Shown: piece after piece, positions 25,695 through 35,565 of the stretch
Numbering within the stretch: position 1 is the stretch's first letter
How the letters are laid out: every line of letters begins with the position of its first letter
From: an uncultured Bacteroidales bacterium
GTDB lineage: Bacteria > Bacteroidota > Bacteroidia > Bacteroidales > FEN-979
Length of the DNA stretch: 64,000 nt
Assembly: GCA_903877385.1 (NCBI GenBank)
Contig: CAIRDP010000053.1
Location: 62,001-126,000 of the forward strand
Reading direction: 5' to 3'
Program-made: the position numbers and the translations under genes
Notes under the pieces: generated by a model
The model's input: the letters and a program-made list of their open reading frames with translations, nothing else
Database searches by the model: none
What the model was told of the DNA's origin: nothing

Positions 25695-27323
25695 ATGATT
25701 TCAGTAGATGGGCTTACCGTTGAGTTTGGAGGGACTACCCTTTTCAAGGATATATCGTTTGCGATCAACGACAAGGACAGGATTGCCCTCATGGGGAAAA
25801 ACGGAGCAGGTAAATCCACCCTTCTGAAAATTATTGCAGGCAATAAAACACCGACAAGGGGTAAGGTGTCGTCGCCCAGGGATGCCGTGATTTCCTACCT
25901 TCCGCAGCACCTGCTTACAGTCGACAGCCGCAGTGTTTTTGAAGAGGCCTCCCAGGCCTTTGCCCATATCCTCGACATGGAAAAGGAGATTGGCGATCTG
26001 AACAACCAGCTTGCCACCCGCAACGATTATGAATCGGCCGCTTACTATGAACTCATTGAACGGGTTTCGGCACTGAGTGAGAAATTTTATTCCCTTGCCG
26101 AAACCAATTACGATGCCGAAGTCGAGAAAATTCTTTTGGGGCTGGGATTTGCAAGGGAGGATTTCGGGCGCCCCACCGGAGAATTCAGCGGGGGCTGGAG
26201 GATGCGCATCGAGCTGGCGAAGATCCTGTTGAAAAAACCCGACCTGCTCCTCCTCGACGAGCCGACCAACCATATGGACATTGAGTCGATACAATGGTTT
26301 GAGGAATTTCTTATCAACAGTGCAAAGGCCGTGATCGTCATCTCTCATGACCGGGCTTTTGTAGATAATATTACCACACGTACCATCGAAGTGACCCTGG
26401 GCCGCATCTATGACTACAAGGTGAATTATTCAACATACCTTGGGCTCAGAAAGGAAAGGCGTCAGCAGCAACAGAAGCAATTTGACGAACAGCAGAAATT
26501 CATTTCCGACAACCAGGACTTTATTGACAGGTTCAGGGGTACCTTTTCTAAAACGAACCAGGTCCAGTCCAGGGTTAAAATGCTTGAAAAGATCGTCCCC
26601 ATTGAAATAGACGAAGAAGATACTTCGGCTCTCAGGCTCAGGTTCCCTCCATCTCCCCGTTCGGGCAGCTACCCGCTGATCCTTGAAGAAGTTGCCAAAA
26701 GTTATGGAGGCCATATTGTTTTCTCCGATGCTTCGTTCAGCATACAACGCGCCGAAAGAGTTGCATTTGTAGGCAAAAACGGTGAAGGCAAGTCAACCCT
26801 TGTAAAGATCCTGATGAACGAGATTACCCATGATGGCAAACTTACCATTGGCCATAATACCATGATCGGCTATTTCGCACAAAATGAAGCATCATTGCTG
26901 AATGAAGAATTAACTGTATTTGACACCATTGATGATGTGGCCAAGGGCGATATCAGGGCGAGGATCAGGGACCTTCTGGGTGCCTTCATGTTCGGAGGCG
27001 ATGACTGGAACAAGAAAGTCAAAGTCCTTTCAGGCGGGGAACGCACCCGCCTGGCCATGATCAAGCTCCTGCTCGAACCGGTGAACCTGCTCATCCTCGA
27101 TGAACCAACCAATCATCTTGACCTCAGGACAAAAGACATCCTTAAAAATGCTTTAAATGATTATGACGGGACACTGATCCTGGTGTCTCACGACCGTGAC
27201 TTTCTTGACGGCCTGGTATCCAAGGTATATGAGTTTGGGAATAAACGGATTAAAGAACACCTGGGAGATATCCACAGCTTCCTGGAAAAGAAAAAGCTGG
27301 AAAATATGCGTACTTTATCATGA
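25695..27323 (+). CDS. ABC-F family ATPase (ribosome-associated)
   Basis: 542 residues, two ABC cassettes and no membrane segment. Cassette 1 has Walker A GKNGAGKST, signature FSGGWRMRIELAKIL and Walker B LLLLDEPTNHMD. Cassette 2 has GKNGEGKST, LSGGERTRLAMIKLLL and LLILDEPTNHLD. The linker of about 80 residues between them is charged and helical (KERRQQQQKQFDEQQ, FRGTFSKTNQVQSR), as in the P-site tRNA interaction motif of ABC-F translation factors. These proteins bind the ribosomal E site and rescue stalled or antibiotic-bound ribosomes. Which subfamily (YbiT-, Uup- or EttA-like) is not resolvable here, and a resistance role should not be assumed. Confidence 0.94.
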   Translation: MISVDGLTVEFGGTTLFKDISFAINDKDRIALMGKNGAGKSTLLKIIAGNKTPTRGKVSSPRDAVISYLPQHLLTVDSRSVFEEASQAFAHILDMEKEIGDLNNQLATRNDYESAAYYELIERVSALSEKFYSLAETNYDAEVEKILLGLGFAREDFGRPTGEFSGGWRMRIELAKILLKKPDLLLLDEPTNHMDIESIQWFEEFLINSAKAVIVISHDRAFVDNITTRTIEVTLGRIYDYKVNYSTYLGLRKERRQQQQKQFDEQQKFISDNQDFIDRFRGTFSKTNQVQSRVKMLEKIVPIEIDEEDTSALRLRFPPSPRSGSYPLILEEVAKSYGGHIVFSDASFSIQRAERVAFVGKNGEGKSTLVKILMNEITHDGKLTIGHNTMIGYFAQNEASLLNEELTVFDTIDDVAKGDIRARIRDLLGAFMFGGDDWNKKVKVLSGGERTRLAMIKLLLEPVNLLILDEPTNHLDLRTKDILKNALNDYDGTLILVSHDRDFLDGLVSKVYEFGNKRIKEHLGDIHSFLEKKKLENMRTLS

Positions 27324-27354
27324 TTTTACATGAAAGTAAATTTATCAAACTGTT

Positions 27355-29901
27355 ATGAAAAAGACAAGAATTTTGATCATTTTACATGCACCAGGAATAC
27401 TCCTCATGATTTTGGCTGGATCGCTGGTATACCAGTTCATCAAACATGATAATCAAACAACATCAAAATGGGCCGGACCTGAACTGGAACCCACCGACTG
27501 GATGGCCATGCAAAGGGCTTTCCCATACGGGAAAATCAATCCGGCGGCTTACCTTGATGCTTTACAACAGACCAGGGTCATGATGAGTTCCCAATTAAAA
27601 CGCAGCAATCCTTGGACTTTCGCAGGACCCGATAATATCGGCGGCAGGATAACCGATATCGAATCCCCTTCGGCTCATCCTGAAATTATATACATCGGCG
27701 CTTCCACTGGAGGTGTGATGAAGACCACCGACTCGGGAAATACATGGACCAACCTCTTCAGTAGCATCCGGGCGATCTCAGTCGGCAACATCGCCATAGA
27801 TCCTCAGCATCCTGATACGGTCTGGTGCGGAACAGGCGAAGCCAACTCTTCCAGCTTCAGTTTCCTCGGCGACGGCATATACCGTTCGACCGATGCAGGA
27901 GCAAGCTGGCAAAACATGGGGCTGACCCATTCGGCTTATATCGGAAGGGTAGTTGTGGATTATTCCAACTCTGACCGGATTTTTGTTGCAGCACTTGGGA
28001 ACCTGTTCACAACCACCGATCAGCGAGGAGTTTACCGCAGCAACGACGGAGGTCAGACCTGGGACAGGGTACTGTTCCTTACCGATTCCACTTCGGCGGT
28101 CGACCTGGTTCAGAATCCTGTAAATCCTCAGATCATTTATGCCGCTATGTGGGAACGCAGCCGCGGGCTTGTTTACCGCCATTCCTTTGGCCAGACTTCA
28201 GGCATCTGGGAAAGTACCGATGGAGGAACTACCTGGAATGAACTGACCAACGGTTTGCCTAAAGGAATCAATATCGGCAGGATCGGAATTGATATCTCCA
28301 AATCCAACCCAAGTATCCTTTATGCCTTTTATGATATGGATAATTACGAGGTGGGTGTTTATAAGACCTCCAACGGGGGATCATCCTGGACCAGGACAAA
28401 CGACGGGGTCCTTCAGAATATGAACAGTAACTTCGGCTGGTACTTTGGCCAGGTCAGGATCCAACCCGACAACCCCGACCGCGTATACGTGATGGGAGTT
28501 GATCTTTACAGTACCGACAATGGAGGGACATCCTGGACCGACATTTCCAATTCGGGCATCCATGTTGATAATCATGCGATGTTCTTTTCTCAGAACAACC
28601 GCATCCTCGAAGGTAATGACGGCGGATTGTATTTCACCTCAACTTATGGCAGCACCTGGACCAAGATCAACAACCTGCCTTTGACCCAGTTCTATGCCAT
28701 CGATATCGACTACCAGGTCCCTCAGAGAATTTACGGAGGCACCCAGGACAATAATACGATACGCACCTGGACCGGGGGAACCAGCGACTGGCAGGCGATC
28801 CTCGGTGGTGACGGAATGTATTGCCTTGTAGATTATACCAATTCAGATGTCATCTATTCCGAATCCCAGTACGGGAACCTTTGCCGTTCAGATGACGGTG
28901 GGAATACCATGCAATATATTGCCTCCCAGATGTCCGGCGACAGGGTTAGCTGGTCGGCTCCCCTGGCTATGCATCCCCTGGACCCTTCCACCCTCTACTT
29001 TGGGACTTACCGCATCTGGAAAACTACAAACATGGGCAATTCCTGGCAGGCGGTAAGCGGGGATCTGACCCATGGGATTAACAACTATTTCTATACTCTT
29101 TCAACCATAGACATTTCCGCCATTAATCCTTCGATAGTGATTGCCGGGAGCGGCGACGGCATGGTGCATATCTCAACCAACGATGGCCTGACCTGGCAGG
29201 ATATCTCGGCCGGCCTCCCTGTACGTTGGGTTACCCATGTCAAAGCCGATCCCTTTGACGCCCAGACTATTTATGTAACGCTTTCGGGTTTCCGCTGGGA
29301 TGAAGCCCTTCCCCATGTCTTTAAATCGACCAGCCTGGGCCAGAGCTGGATCGATATTTCGGGCAACCTACCTGAATTCCCAGTAGATGATATCGTTATT
29401 GATCCCGATATCCCCGGGAGAATTATCGTGGCAACCGATGCAGGATTATACGGGACCTCCGACGGCGGACAAACCTGGTCATGGATCTGGGACGGCATGC
29501 CTGCAGTCCCTGTTTGGGCGCTTAAGCTTCATGCACCAACACGCACCCTTGTTGCAGGCACCTATGGATTATCCTGCTACAAGGCCAATCTCGACAATAT
29601 CCTTACAGGTGTGCCGGGCCGGGAGAAGATTGGGAAACTGGCATTGTCGGCCTCGCCGAACCCGGCAAGTACACTCACAAGCCTGAGTTTTTACCTTCCT
29701 GCCAATGACCATGTCACAGTAAGCATATACGCTATGACCGGCAGCAAAGTGAAAGTGGTTTTTGACGGGAACCTTTCCCAGGGCAGGCAGAATATCCCCT
29801 GCAAACTGGATCAGGACGTGATAAACATTCCTTCTGGTCTGTATATTATGGATGTTAAAGGCCAGAGATTTTCGGGCAGCCTGAAATTACTGAAAATCTA
29901 A
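27355..29901 (+). CDS. BNR/sortilin-like beta-propeller protein with T9SS sorting domain
   Basis: 848 residues. An N-terminal hydrophobic segment (~8-28) acts as signal peptide. From about residue 85 there are many repeats of the type STDGGTTWNEL, TTDSGNTWTNL and STDNGGTSWTDIS, spaced about 50-60 residues: the Asp-box/BNR repeats of sortilin (VPS10)- and GH74-like beta-propellers. It opens with WTFAGPDNIGGRIT, usual for Bacteroidota members of this group. The last ~80 residues (LSASPNPASTLTSLSF, YAMTGSKV, IPSGLYIMDV) are a T9SS type A sorting domain. No glycosidase catalytic residues could be assigned, so it may be a binding or adhesive propeller. It is convergent with the LruC lipoprotein gene, 4 bases apart. 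Confidence 0.9.
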   Translation: MKKTRILIILHAPGILLMILAGSLVYQFIKHDNQTTSKWAGPELEPTDWMAMQRAFPYGKINPAAYLDALQQTRVMMSSQLKRSNPWTFAGPDNIGGRITDIESPSAHPEIIYIGASTGGVMKTTDSGNTWTNLFSSIRAISVGNIAIDPQHPDTVWCGTGEANSSSFSFLGDGIYRSTDAGASWQNMGLTHSAYIGRVVVDYSNSDRIFVAALGNLFTTTDQRGVYRSNDGGQTWDRVLFLTDSTSAVDLVQNPVNPQIIYAAMWERSRGLVYRHSFGQTSGIWESTDGGTTWNELTNGLPKGINIGRIGIDISKSNPSILYAFYDMDNYEVGVYKTSNGGSSWTRTNDGVLQNMNSNFGWYFGQVRIQPDNPDRVYVMGVDLYSTDNGGTSWTDISNSGIHVDNHAMFFSQNNRILEGNDGGLYFTSTYGSTWTKINNLPLTQFYAIDIDYQVPQRIYGGTQDNNTIRTWTGGTSDWQAILGGDGMYCLVDYTNSDVIYSESQYGNLCRSDDGGNTMQYIASQMSGDRVSWSAPLAMHPLDPSTLYFGTYRIWKTTNMGNSWQAVSGDLTHGINNYFYTLSTIDISAINPSIVIAGSGDGMVHISTNDGLTWQDISAGLPVRWVTHVKADPFDAQTIYVTLSGFRWDEALPHVFKSTSLGQSWIDISGNLPEFPVDDIVIDPDIPGRIIVATDAGLYGTSDGGQTWSWIWDGMPAVPVWALKLHAPTRTLVAGTYGLSCYKANLDNILTGVPGREKIGKLALSASPNPASTLTSLSFYLPANDHVTVSIYAMTGSKVKVVFDGNLSQGRQNIPCKLDQDVINIPSGLYIMDVKGQRFSGSLKLLKI

Positions 29902-29905
29902 ATCG

Positions 29906-32410
29906 CTACGGAACCTGGTAAATGTTGGATTCATTCCTGTAACCACTGTTTGCGAGGTACCAGTCCGGGTATTGTACACCGGCCGATTGTGCCCAGGCAG
30001 CGAATTTCAGGTAGGCGCTGGTAATTTCTGCACTTTCAACAGTATAATCAAAACTCGAAGAGATCCTGATTGCCCAGGGAAGGTTTGATTTTGTCTTATA
30101 ATACCTGCCTGATGCCGGATCTGAATCATCGTCGCCTGTTTTGAAATATGCCGTGTTGACAAAGCTTGTGGGTGGATTATCGGGCAGATGTATCTCTTTA
30201 CCCCTGTCAAAATTGACAATCATAAATGGATTGAACTGATCAATCCCGACATCAGAAATAGAATACGTATTGGGTTTGAAAATAAGCGAAACAACAGTGG
30301 TATCTGGTTTTACATAAGTATTTCCCGGCACAGTATTAACACCGAAACCTCCAGGTGATGGCATTATTTTACAGACATTGTCGAAAACCATAACGGTGAT
30401 CTTGTCCTGTCCCGCCTCAGTTCCGTTCGGGTTCAGATGGATGAAGTTCTCTTTCAGTTTGTAACCGGCAGCCTCCACATCAGCTGCTGCAACAGTGTTC
30501 CCGGGCAACTGGAAACCAAATCCGTTTTGCAGCCCGGCACCTATAGCCCTGATAACAAAAGTTGCTTCGACTTCAGTTACCATATTATTTGCGTTGGTAA
30601 TTATTTTGAAACGGTAGTCAATCACCAGGTCATTGAAATCATAATCTCCTATACCAGGCCATAGATCCTCAAAAGCGAGGGAGCCAAAACCCGTAACCGG
30701 TGAATAATTGTTGAAAGCCCTGGCCGGATCGTTCGGATATGCATCTTCTGCATCGGGAATACCGTCTCCGTCCTTGTCAGGTGAATTACCTGTCTGTGAA
30801 TAATTCGCCTGTATCTCGGTCGGATCCAGGGCCCGGTTGAAAAACTTGCATTCATCAATGGATCCGTTGAAAAATTTCTGGGTGCCATCGTCCGAGCCAA
30901 TCGATAAATCCCGGCTATTCACGTACAATAAGCCCGTAACGGCCATACTGTTCCTAAGTTGCCCGTTCACATACATTTTCAGCTGTGCACCATCATAGGT
31001 CATTGCAAGGTGATACCACTGGTTTAAAATAGGAAGTCCTCCTCCCCAACTCACCACTTGTGTAATATTACCCACAAGCCTGATCTGACAGCCCCAGCCA
31101 TCCCAGTTTCCCAGGCCAAGGCCATGTCCGTCATAATCGCCTTTCTGAAAGATTTTTGTTGTCGCATAATTTGTTGTTTTAGCCCAGGCCATCATGGTTA
31201 GTCCGTAAACAGGATTCAGATTAAGCGTGCTGGGAACTTTTACAGCCCCGCTTGTGCCGTTAAAGCTGAGGCAGCTTCCCGAGATGCCCTGGCTCCATGT
31301 TGCTCCTGTAATGGTCCCGTTATTGACACCCTTGCTGTCGTTGGCTATGCTTCCTGCATTTTCATCCAGCTTCCAGTATGAAACCAGGTTGTCTGAACCG
31401 GTGCTTGGGTCCGGTGTAGAACCATATATCTGAAGGATTTCAGAATCCGTGAGGGCCCTGTTGTATACCAGCATCTCGTCTATTGTACCCTTAAAAGGAT
31501 TAGTAGGTGTTTCCCTGCCAATATATGCATCTGAATTTGAAGATTGCAGATTCCCGGTATTCGCTGTGTAAGTTCTCAGAAGGCCATCCAGATAAATTTT
31601 CATCATCGAACCGTCATAGGTCATTGCAACATGATGCCAGTCTGTATCCAAAACACGGTTGGTGTATCCCGAATTCAGCGAGCTCCATACCGGAGTGTAT
31701 AATGCAAAACCAGGCCGCCCCTGGGCATCAATGCTTACAATATATTTCACATTCTGATAAATGAATGTCCCGTTATCCCCTACGGCATTCAACCTGAACC
31801 AGAAAGAGAAGCTTATACTGTTTCCCACAGGATTGAATCCGGCTTTGGAAATCTGAACCTGGTTGTCAACGCCATTGAACTGAAGTGCACTCCCATGTAT
31901 ACCACTTACCCATGTTGCTCCGCTGATGACGCCGTTATGGCCGGCTACGGAATCTCCTGCAATAGTTCCTGACTTTTCATTAAAATGCCAGGCCGCGATC
32001 AAACCAAGGGTCGGGATTGTCATTGGATGAGGCACTATTCCGTTTTTAAAAGATTTCGATAAGTAAACAGGAACAACGTTCCCAGCGACAGTCACCGGGA
32101 GTCCGTTTACGTGCACTTGATTTATATAGGCTGGAATATTGAGCTTTACCTGGAAATTCGCGGCAAGTCCATTGAAAAAACCACGGTAGTACTGTACGTC
32201 GCCGGCTTCGGAAGTAATATTGATCACCGTCGAATGATCAGAATAGATCTGAAAAGTAACATCTCTCGAAGTTTCCCAATTGAAGTTTGAAGGGACTTTC
32301 AGATCTTTCATCTGTTCCGCAGTCATCCCGGCGTTGGGATCATTTTTCTTGCATGAAGAAACAGTGAGGATCACTAAAAACATGCAGAGGATATTATAAA
32401 GTCTTGACAT
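29906..32410 (-). CDS. LruC-domain surface lipoprotein with two LamG domains
   Basis: 834 residues. A lipobox at LTVSSCKK (Cys20) predicts lipid anchoring. Two concanavalin-like LamG modules follow: about 140-330 (GLIAAWHFNEKSG ... YIGRETPTNPFKGTIDEMLVYNRAL) and about 342-540 (LVSYWKLDENAG ... SIGSDDGTQKFFNGSIDECKFFNRAL), clearly duplicated from each other. A calcium-binding-like DKDGDGIPDAEDAYPNDPA then leads into the LruC/DUF4842 region with FEDLWPGIGDYDFNDLVIDYRF. LruC proteins are outer-surface lipoproteins of Bacteroidota; LamG modules often bind glycans or proteins. An exact -7 and -33 pair lies upstream. Confidence 0.93.
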   Translation of the reverse strand: MSRLYNILCMFLVILTVSSCKKNDPNAGMTAEQMKDLKVPSNFNWETSRDVTFQIYSDHSTVINITSEAGDVQYYRGFFNGLAANFQVKLNIPAYINQVHVNGLPVTVAGNVVPVYLSKSFKNGIVPHPMTIPTLGLIAAWHFNEKSGTIAGDSVAGHNGVISGATWVSGIHGSALQFNGVDNQVQISKAGFNPVGNSISFSFWFRLNAVGDNGTFIYQNVKYIVSIDAQGRPGFALYTPVWSSLNSGYTNRVLDTDWHHVAMTYDGSMMKIYLDGLLRTYTANTGNLQSSNSDAYIGRETPTNPFKGTIDEMLVYNRALTDSEILQIYGSTPDPSTGSDNLVSYWKLDENAGSIANDSKGVNNGTITGATWSQGISGSCLSFNGTSGAVKVPSTLNLNPVYGLTMMAWAKTTNYATTKIFQKGDYDGHGLGLGNWDGWGCQIRLVGNITQVVSWGGGLPILNQWYHLAMTYDGAQLKMYVNGQLRNSMAVTGLLYVNSRDLSIGSDDGTQKFFNGSIDECKFFNRALDPTEIQANYSQTGNSPDKDGDGIPDAEDAYPNDPARAFNNYSPVTGFGSLAFEDLWPGIGDYDFNDLVIDYRFKIITNANNMVTEVEATFVIRAIGAGLQNGFGFQLPGNTVAAADVEAAGYKLKENFIHLNPNGTEAGQDKITVMVFDNVCKIMPSPGGFGVNTVPGNTYVKPDTTVVSLIFKPNTYSISDVGIDQFNPFMIVNFDRGKEIHLPDNPPTSFVNTAYFKTGDDDSDPASGRYYKTKSNLPWAIRISSSFDYTVESAEITSAYLKFAAWAQSAGVQYPDWYLANSGYRNESNIYQVP

Positions 32411-32426
32411 GGCGGAGGATTTATTA

Positions 32427-32457
32427 CAAAGGTACCTCCGGAATCAAGGAATAGCAA
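32427..32457 (-). promoter_or_regulatory. Bacteroidota promoter for the LruC lipoprotein gene
   Basis: On the minus strand TTG (32457-32455) and TACCTTTG (32434-32427) are separated by 20 bases; the -7 element ends 16 bases before the ATG at 32410. Confidence 0.65.
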
Positions 32458-32635
32458 GCATAAATGCGTAAGTGAACCTAATAATTTCGTTATTGTGGCT
32501 TTTTGAAGGATGTTTTTCAATCAGGAAGCTGAAATTCAGATCGAAGAATCATTTAAAACAACCCTCTTCCGCCTGGCCCCGGTTTCACTTGAATCAAGAT
32601 GTGACTGCGGATTTCAGATCCCAGGGTGTTGCAGC

Positions 32636-33262
32636 TTACCTGTTCTGTTTTTTTTCAAGCCGCTGCTTGATCCCGCTTATGACATTGATCGGGGAATCAA
32701 CGATCAGCATGTTGGCTATCCAATCGGGTATACTTCCGGCAGGATCAACATACCCTTCAAGTACTACATGAGCCCATTCTTTTCCGGCAGGACTAACAGT
32801 CCAGGTTTGTCGGTAATCTATAATACGTATCATATCCTGTCGCTCAGGAATAAGCCCGGGGAGCGGAACCGCTGATATCCTGCCCACACCCGTTACCGGG
32901 TCGGTGACAACCGTAACATCCACACACAGGTCACGATCAATGACCGGCCACGGTAAAGCATAAACCAGGTAGTACTGTGCCCTTTGGTTCTTTTCATAAA
33001 GCAATACCTTGATCTGACGAAAGTTCTTGTCCCACCAGTCCGTATTATTAACGTCTTCGATCAGGGCGAAAACTTGTTCTGCCGGGGCGTTGATCTCGGC
33101 AACCCCTTTATATGATTTCAGGGATTTGCCTTCCTCCTTACAGGTGAATATTTTTATGCCGTCTTTTTCCTTGATAAAATCCCAGGACTGGGCGGCTGTT
33201 GAACATGAAAACAACAGGCTTAAAAAAAATGCCCCAATGAAGAGAAAAGGATAATTTCTCAT
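32636..33262 (-). CDS. START-domain (lipid-binding) exported protein
   Basis: 208 residues from MRNYPFLF; the longer in-frame start at 33304 would hide the signal peptide behind 14 extra residues. LFSCSTAAQ near residue 20 allows either a lipobox (Cys) or ordinary cleavage after AAQ. The rest has the START pattern of bacterial StAR-related proteins: WDFIKEKDGIKIFT, YKGVAEINAPAEQVFALIEDV, YALPWPVIDRDLCVDV and a C-terminal amphipathic helix. Such domains bind a lipid or other hydrophobic ligand. The ligand and purpose are unknown. The gene stands alone between the LruC lipoprotein and a signal-peptide protein. Confidence 0.85.
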   Translation of the reverse strand: MRNYPFLFIGAFFLSLLFSCSTAAQSWDFIKEKDGIKIFTCKEEGKSLKSYKGVAEINAPAEQVFALIEDVNNTDWWDKNFRQIKVLLYEKNQRAQYYLVYALPWPVIDRDLCVDVTVVTDPVTGVGRISAVPLPGLIPERQDMIRIIDYRQTWTVSPAGKEWAHVVLEGYVDPAGSIPDWIANMLIVDSPINVISGIKQRLEKKQNR

Positions 33263-33324
33263 AGCATTTGAGTTCTTACTGCAAAATAACACTATTCCGG
33301 GCACTTACGCTTTGGGATTCCTGA

Positions 33325-33425
33325 ATTTAATTTTCCCCGGCAAATTCTACGCCCCTTGGAGACGGAACCTGGGTCCGGGGTTCTGCCCAAAGGGATTAAC
33401 CGATTTAATTTTTCCCGGTAAATTC
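33325..33425 (+). repeat. Pair of 23-base near-identical direct repeats
   Basis: 33325-33347 and 33403-33425 match at 21 of 23 positions (both read ATTTAATTTT, then a C/G-rich core CCCGG, then AAATTC). They start 78 bases apart in the non-coding region between a START gene and a signal-peptide gene. Confidence 0.7.
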
Positions 33426-33485
33426 CCCACAGACTACTGCCGAATCATGGGCCGGGCTGATATATTAAAGGTTCTGTGAAATTTG

Positions 33486-33493
33486 TATATTTG
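33486..33493 (+). promoter_or_regulatory. Bacteroidota -7 promoter element
   Basis: TATATTTG, exact consensus, 32 bases before the ATG at 33526. Confidence 0.5.
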
Positions 33494-33525
33494 TTTGTAA
33501 AGTAGAACTATTAAAAAACAGAAGT

Positions 33526-34221
33526 ATGAAAAAACTGTATTTATTTCTTTGTCTTGCATTGATTGCATCTGCTGTTAAAGTATCAGCACAGGCCGATATG
33601 AAGGAAACGATGTCGGTAATCAAAACCAGCCTTGTCCAGAGCAAAGCAAACATGAGGCAGTATTCATGGGTGGAAACAACTAAAACCTGGATAAAAGATG
33701 AGCTGAAATCGACAAAACAAAATCAATGCTATTACAGTGTGGATGGGAAACTCACCAAAATTGCAACAGGAGGTACGGATCAGCAGAAAGCGCCGGGTGG
33801 AATAAAAGGAAAGATTATTGCAAACAAAAAAGAGGATATGGCAGAATATATCGCCAAATCCATGGATAAAATCAATGCTTACCTGCCTCCGGATGCTGAT
33901 AAGGTACAGCAGATATATGAATCCGGGAAAGTAGGTATCCAGATCATTGAGCCGGGAAAGAAGTTTAAACTCAGCTTCCCTGATTATCTTCAGAAAGGGG
34001 ATTTGTTGTCTATTTCGGTGGATTTGGCAGGTAAAAAGCTTATGGCTATATCGGTAAACACATACATCGATAATCCTTCCGAAAAGGTGCTTTTTGACGT
34101 AACTTACAATACTCTTCCCGATGGCACACAGTATGCTGCTCAAACTGTTTTGGCAGCACAGGCAAAAAACCTTAAACTGGTTGTTGAGGAATCTGGTTTT
34201 AAGAAAGGCTCAGGTCAGTAG
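33526..34221 (+). CDS. Hypothetical exported protein
   Basis: 231 residues with a clear signal peptide (MKKLYLFLCLALIASA, cleavage near VSAQA). The mature part begins with an amphipathic stretch and YSWVETTKTWIKDELKS, then a Lys/Gly-rich segment (GGIKGKIIANKKED), a helix with YIAKSMDKINAYLPPDADK and a C-terminal beta-rich half (LLSISVDLAGKKLMAISVNTY, VLFDVTYNTLPDGTQYAAQ). I do not recognise a named family; no sorting domain or lipobox is present, so a soluble periplasmic protein is the simplest reading. It has its own promoter element and no operon partners. Confidence 0.75.
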   Translation: MKKLYLFLCLALIASAVKVSAQADMKETMSVIKTSLVQSKANMRQYSWVETTKTWIKDELKSTKQNQCYYSVDGKLTKIATGGTDQQKAPGGIKGKIIANKKEDMAEYIAKSMDKINAYLPPDADKVQQIYESGKVGIQIIEPGKKFKLSFPDYLQKGDLLSISVDLAGKKLMAISVNTYIDNPSEKVLFDVTYNTLPDGTQYAAQTVLAAQAKNLKLVVEESGFKKGSGQ

Positions 34222-34418
34222 TCCTGGCCTCTTTGTGCTTCCCTTACCTGTGGAGAGATGTTCACCAAGGCGATAAACATTTAATTAAAAATTCGGCCTA
34301 TTGAATAAGGAAATGGTTCTTATTTATTTTGTACATTTAGTCGGGGATAAGGATAGATTATTTTGAAATAAAATATCCAAAAGGACCAAACGGTGTATGA
34401 AGAAATTAAATTGTTACT

Positions 34419-35561
34419 ATGCCTGTTAACCATCTGCCAAACATTCTCATCGTTGATGATACTTCCGAAAACATAGAGTTCCTTGAAGCAATTATCGGGA
34501 AACTCCATGTTAACATCATCCGGGCCTTTTCAGGTACAGAAGCACTCGGGAAAACAAAACAGATTAAACTTGCATTGGCGATCATTGATGTGATGATGCC
34601 GGGAATGAATGGATATGAATTATCCAAGAAGTTGAACCTGGAAAGACCGGGTGAAAAAGTTCCGGTAATTTTTCTTACCGCCAACCAATTTGATGAGCTG
34701 GAAATAGGCAAAGGATATGGTTCAGGTGCAGTGGATTATCTAATCAAACCTGTTAATGGCCATATACTGAAAAATAAAATCGAGGTGTTCCTTGACCTGT
34801 TTAATCAGAACAATACCATCAGCAAGAATGCTGTCCAGCTTAAAAGATCTGCTGATAAAATGAGCAGGATGATAGAAGCCCTTAACAAGAGTGTTGAAAA
34901 AGAAAAAAATGCAATTGAGCAACTGCAGCAATTAACCAAATATACCGAGAAGGCAAGAGAGAATGAACGGGCTTCGATTTCACGGGAACTTCATGATGAT
35001 CTTGGCCAGGCGCTTACTGCTGTCAAAATAGACCTGGGAATTATCAGGAAAAATATTTCAGACCAGGCAGTTGTATCTCAAATTAATAAAGTCAATGCTC
35101 TTGTGAGCGAAACAATAAAAACAGTCCAGCGGATTACATCCAATTTAAGACCGGATATAATTTATGATCTGGGGCTTGAGACTGCCCTGGAATGGTATAC
35201 AAAAGAGTATGCCGAACGATACGGAATCGAGGTTCTTATCGAAATGGATTCCGACTTATCCTTCTCATCCGAAGATTCTCTTACTCTTTTCAGGATCATG
35301 CAGGAATCACTTACAAATATTGCCAGGCACTCCAAAGCCAGCCGGGTTAACATTAGATTACATAAAACCGTTGATTGTATTAATTTTACAATTTCCGACA
35401 ACGGTATTGGAATAACGGACAGCCGGAAAAACGCTAACAATTCTTTTGGTATCATGAGCATGAAAGAACGCGCCGCTTCATTACAAGCCGCCTTTGATGT
35501 CTATAGTTTAAATGGTGGTGGAACCATAGTAAAGCTTATTATCCCATTGATAAATCAATAA
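34419..35561 (+). CDS. Cytoplasmic REC-histidine kinase (NarL-type HisKA_3)
   Basis: 380 residues, no membrane helix. The receiver domain (~8-125) has ILIVDD, Asp57 (IIDVMMPGMNG) and YLIKPVNG. A coiled coil leads to a HisKA_3 dimerisation domain with His192 in SRELHDDLGQALTAV, then an HATPase with IMQESLTNIARHSKA, SDNGIGIT and FGIMSMKERA. HisKA_3 kinases pair with LuxR/NarL-type regulators, and such a gene follows 4 bases downstream, so the pair is almost certainly cognate. The kinase should be switched by phosphorylation of its own receiver by another kinase, placing it in the middle of a relay. A third gene with REC alone is further downstream. Confidence 0.93.
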   Translation: MPVNHLPNILIVDDTSENIEFLEAIIGKLHVNIIRAFSGTEALGKTKQIKLALAIIDVMMPGMNGYELSKKLNLERPGEKVPVIFLTANQFDELEIGKGYGSGAVDYLIKPVNGHILKNKIEVFLDLFNQNNTISKNAVQLKRSADKMSRMIEALNKSVEKEKNAIEQLQQLTKYTEKARENERASISRELHDDLGQALTAVKIDLGIIRKNISDQAVVSQINKVNALVSETIKTVQRITSNLRPDIIYDLGLETALEWYTKEYAERYGIEVLIEMDSDLSFSSEDSLTLFRIMQESLTNIARHSKASRVNIRLHKTVDCINFTISDNGIGITDSRKNANNSFGIMSMKERAASLQAAFDVYSLNGGGTIVKLIIPLINQ

Positions 35562-35565
35562 ACTT

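Noticed and set aside
25701-26348. Minus-strand open frame of 215 codons
   Set aside because: Antisense to the first ABC cassette of the ABC-F gene, which has all its motifs on the plus strand.
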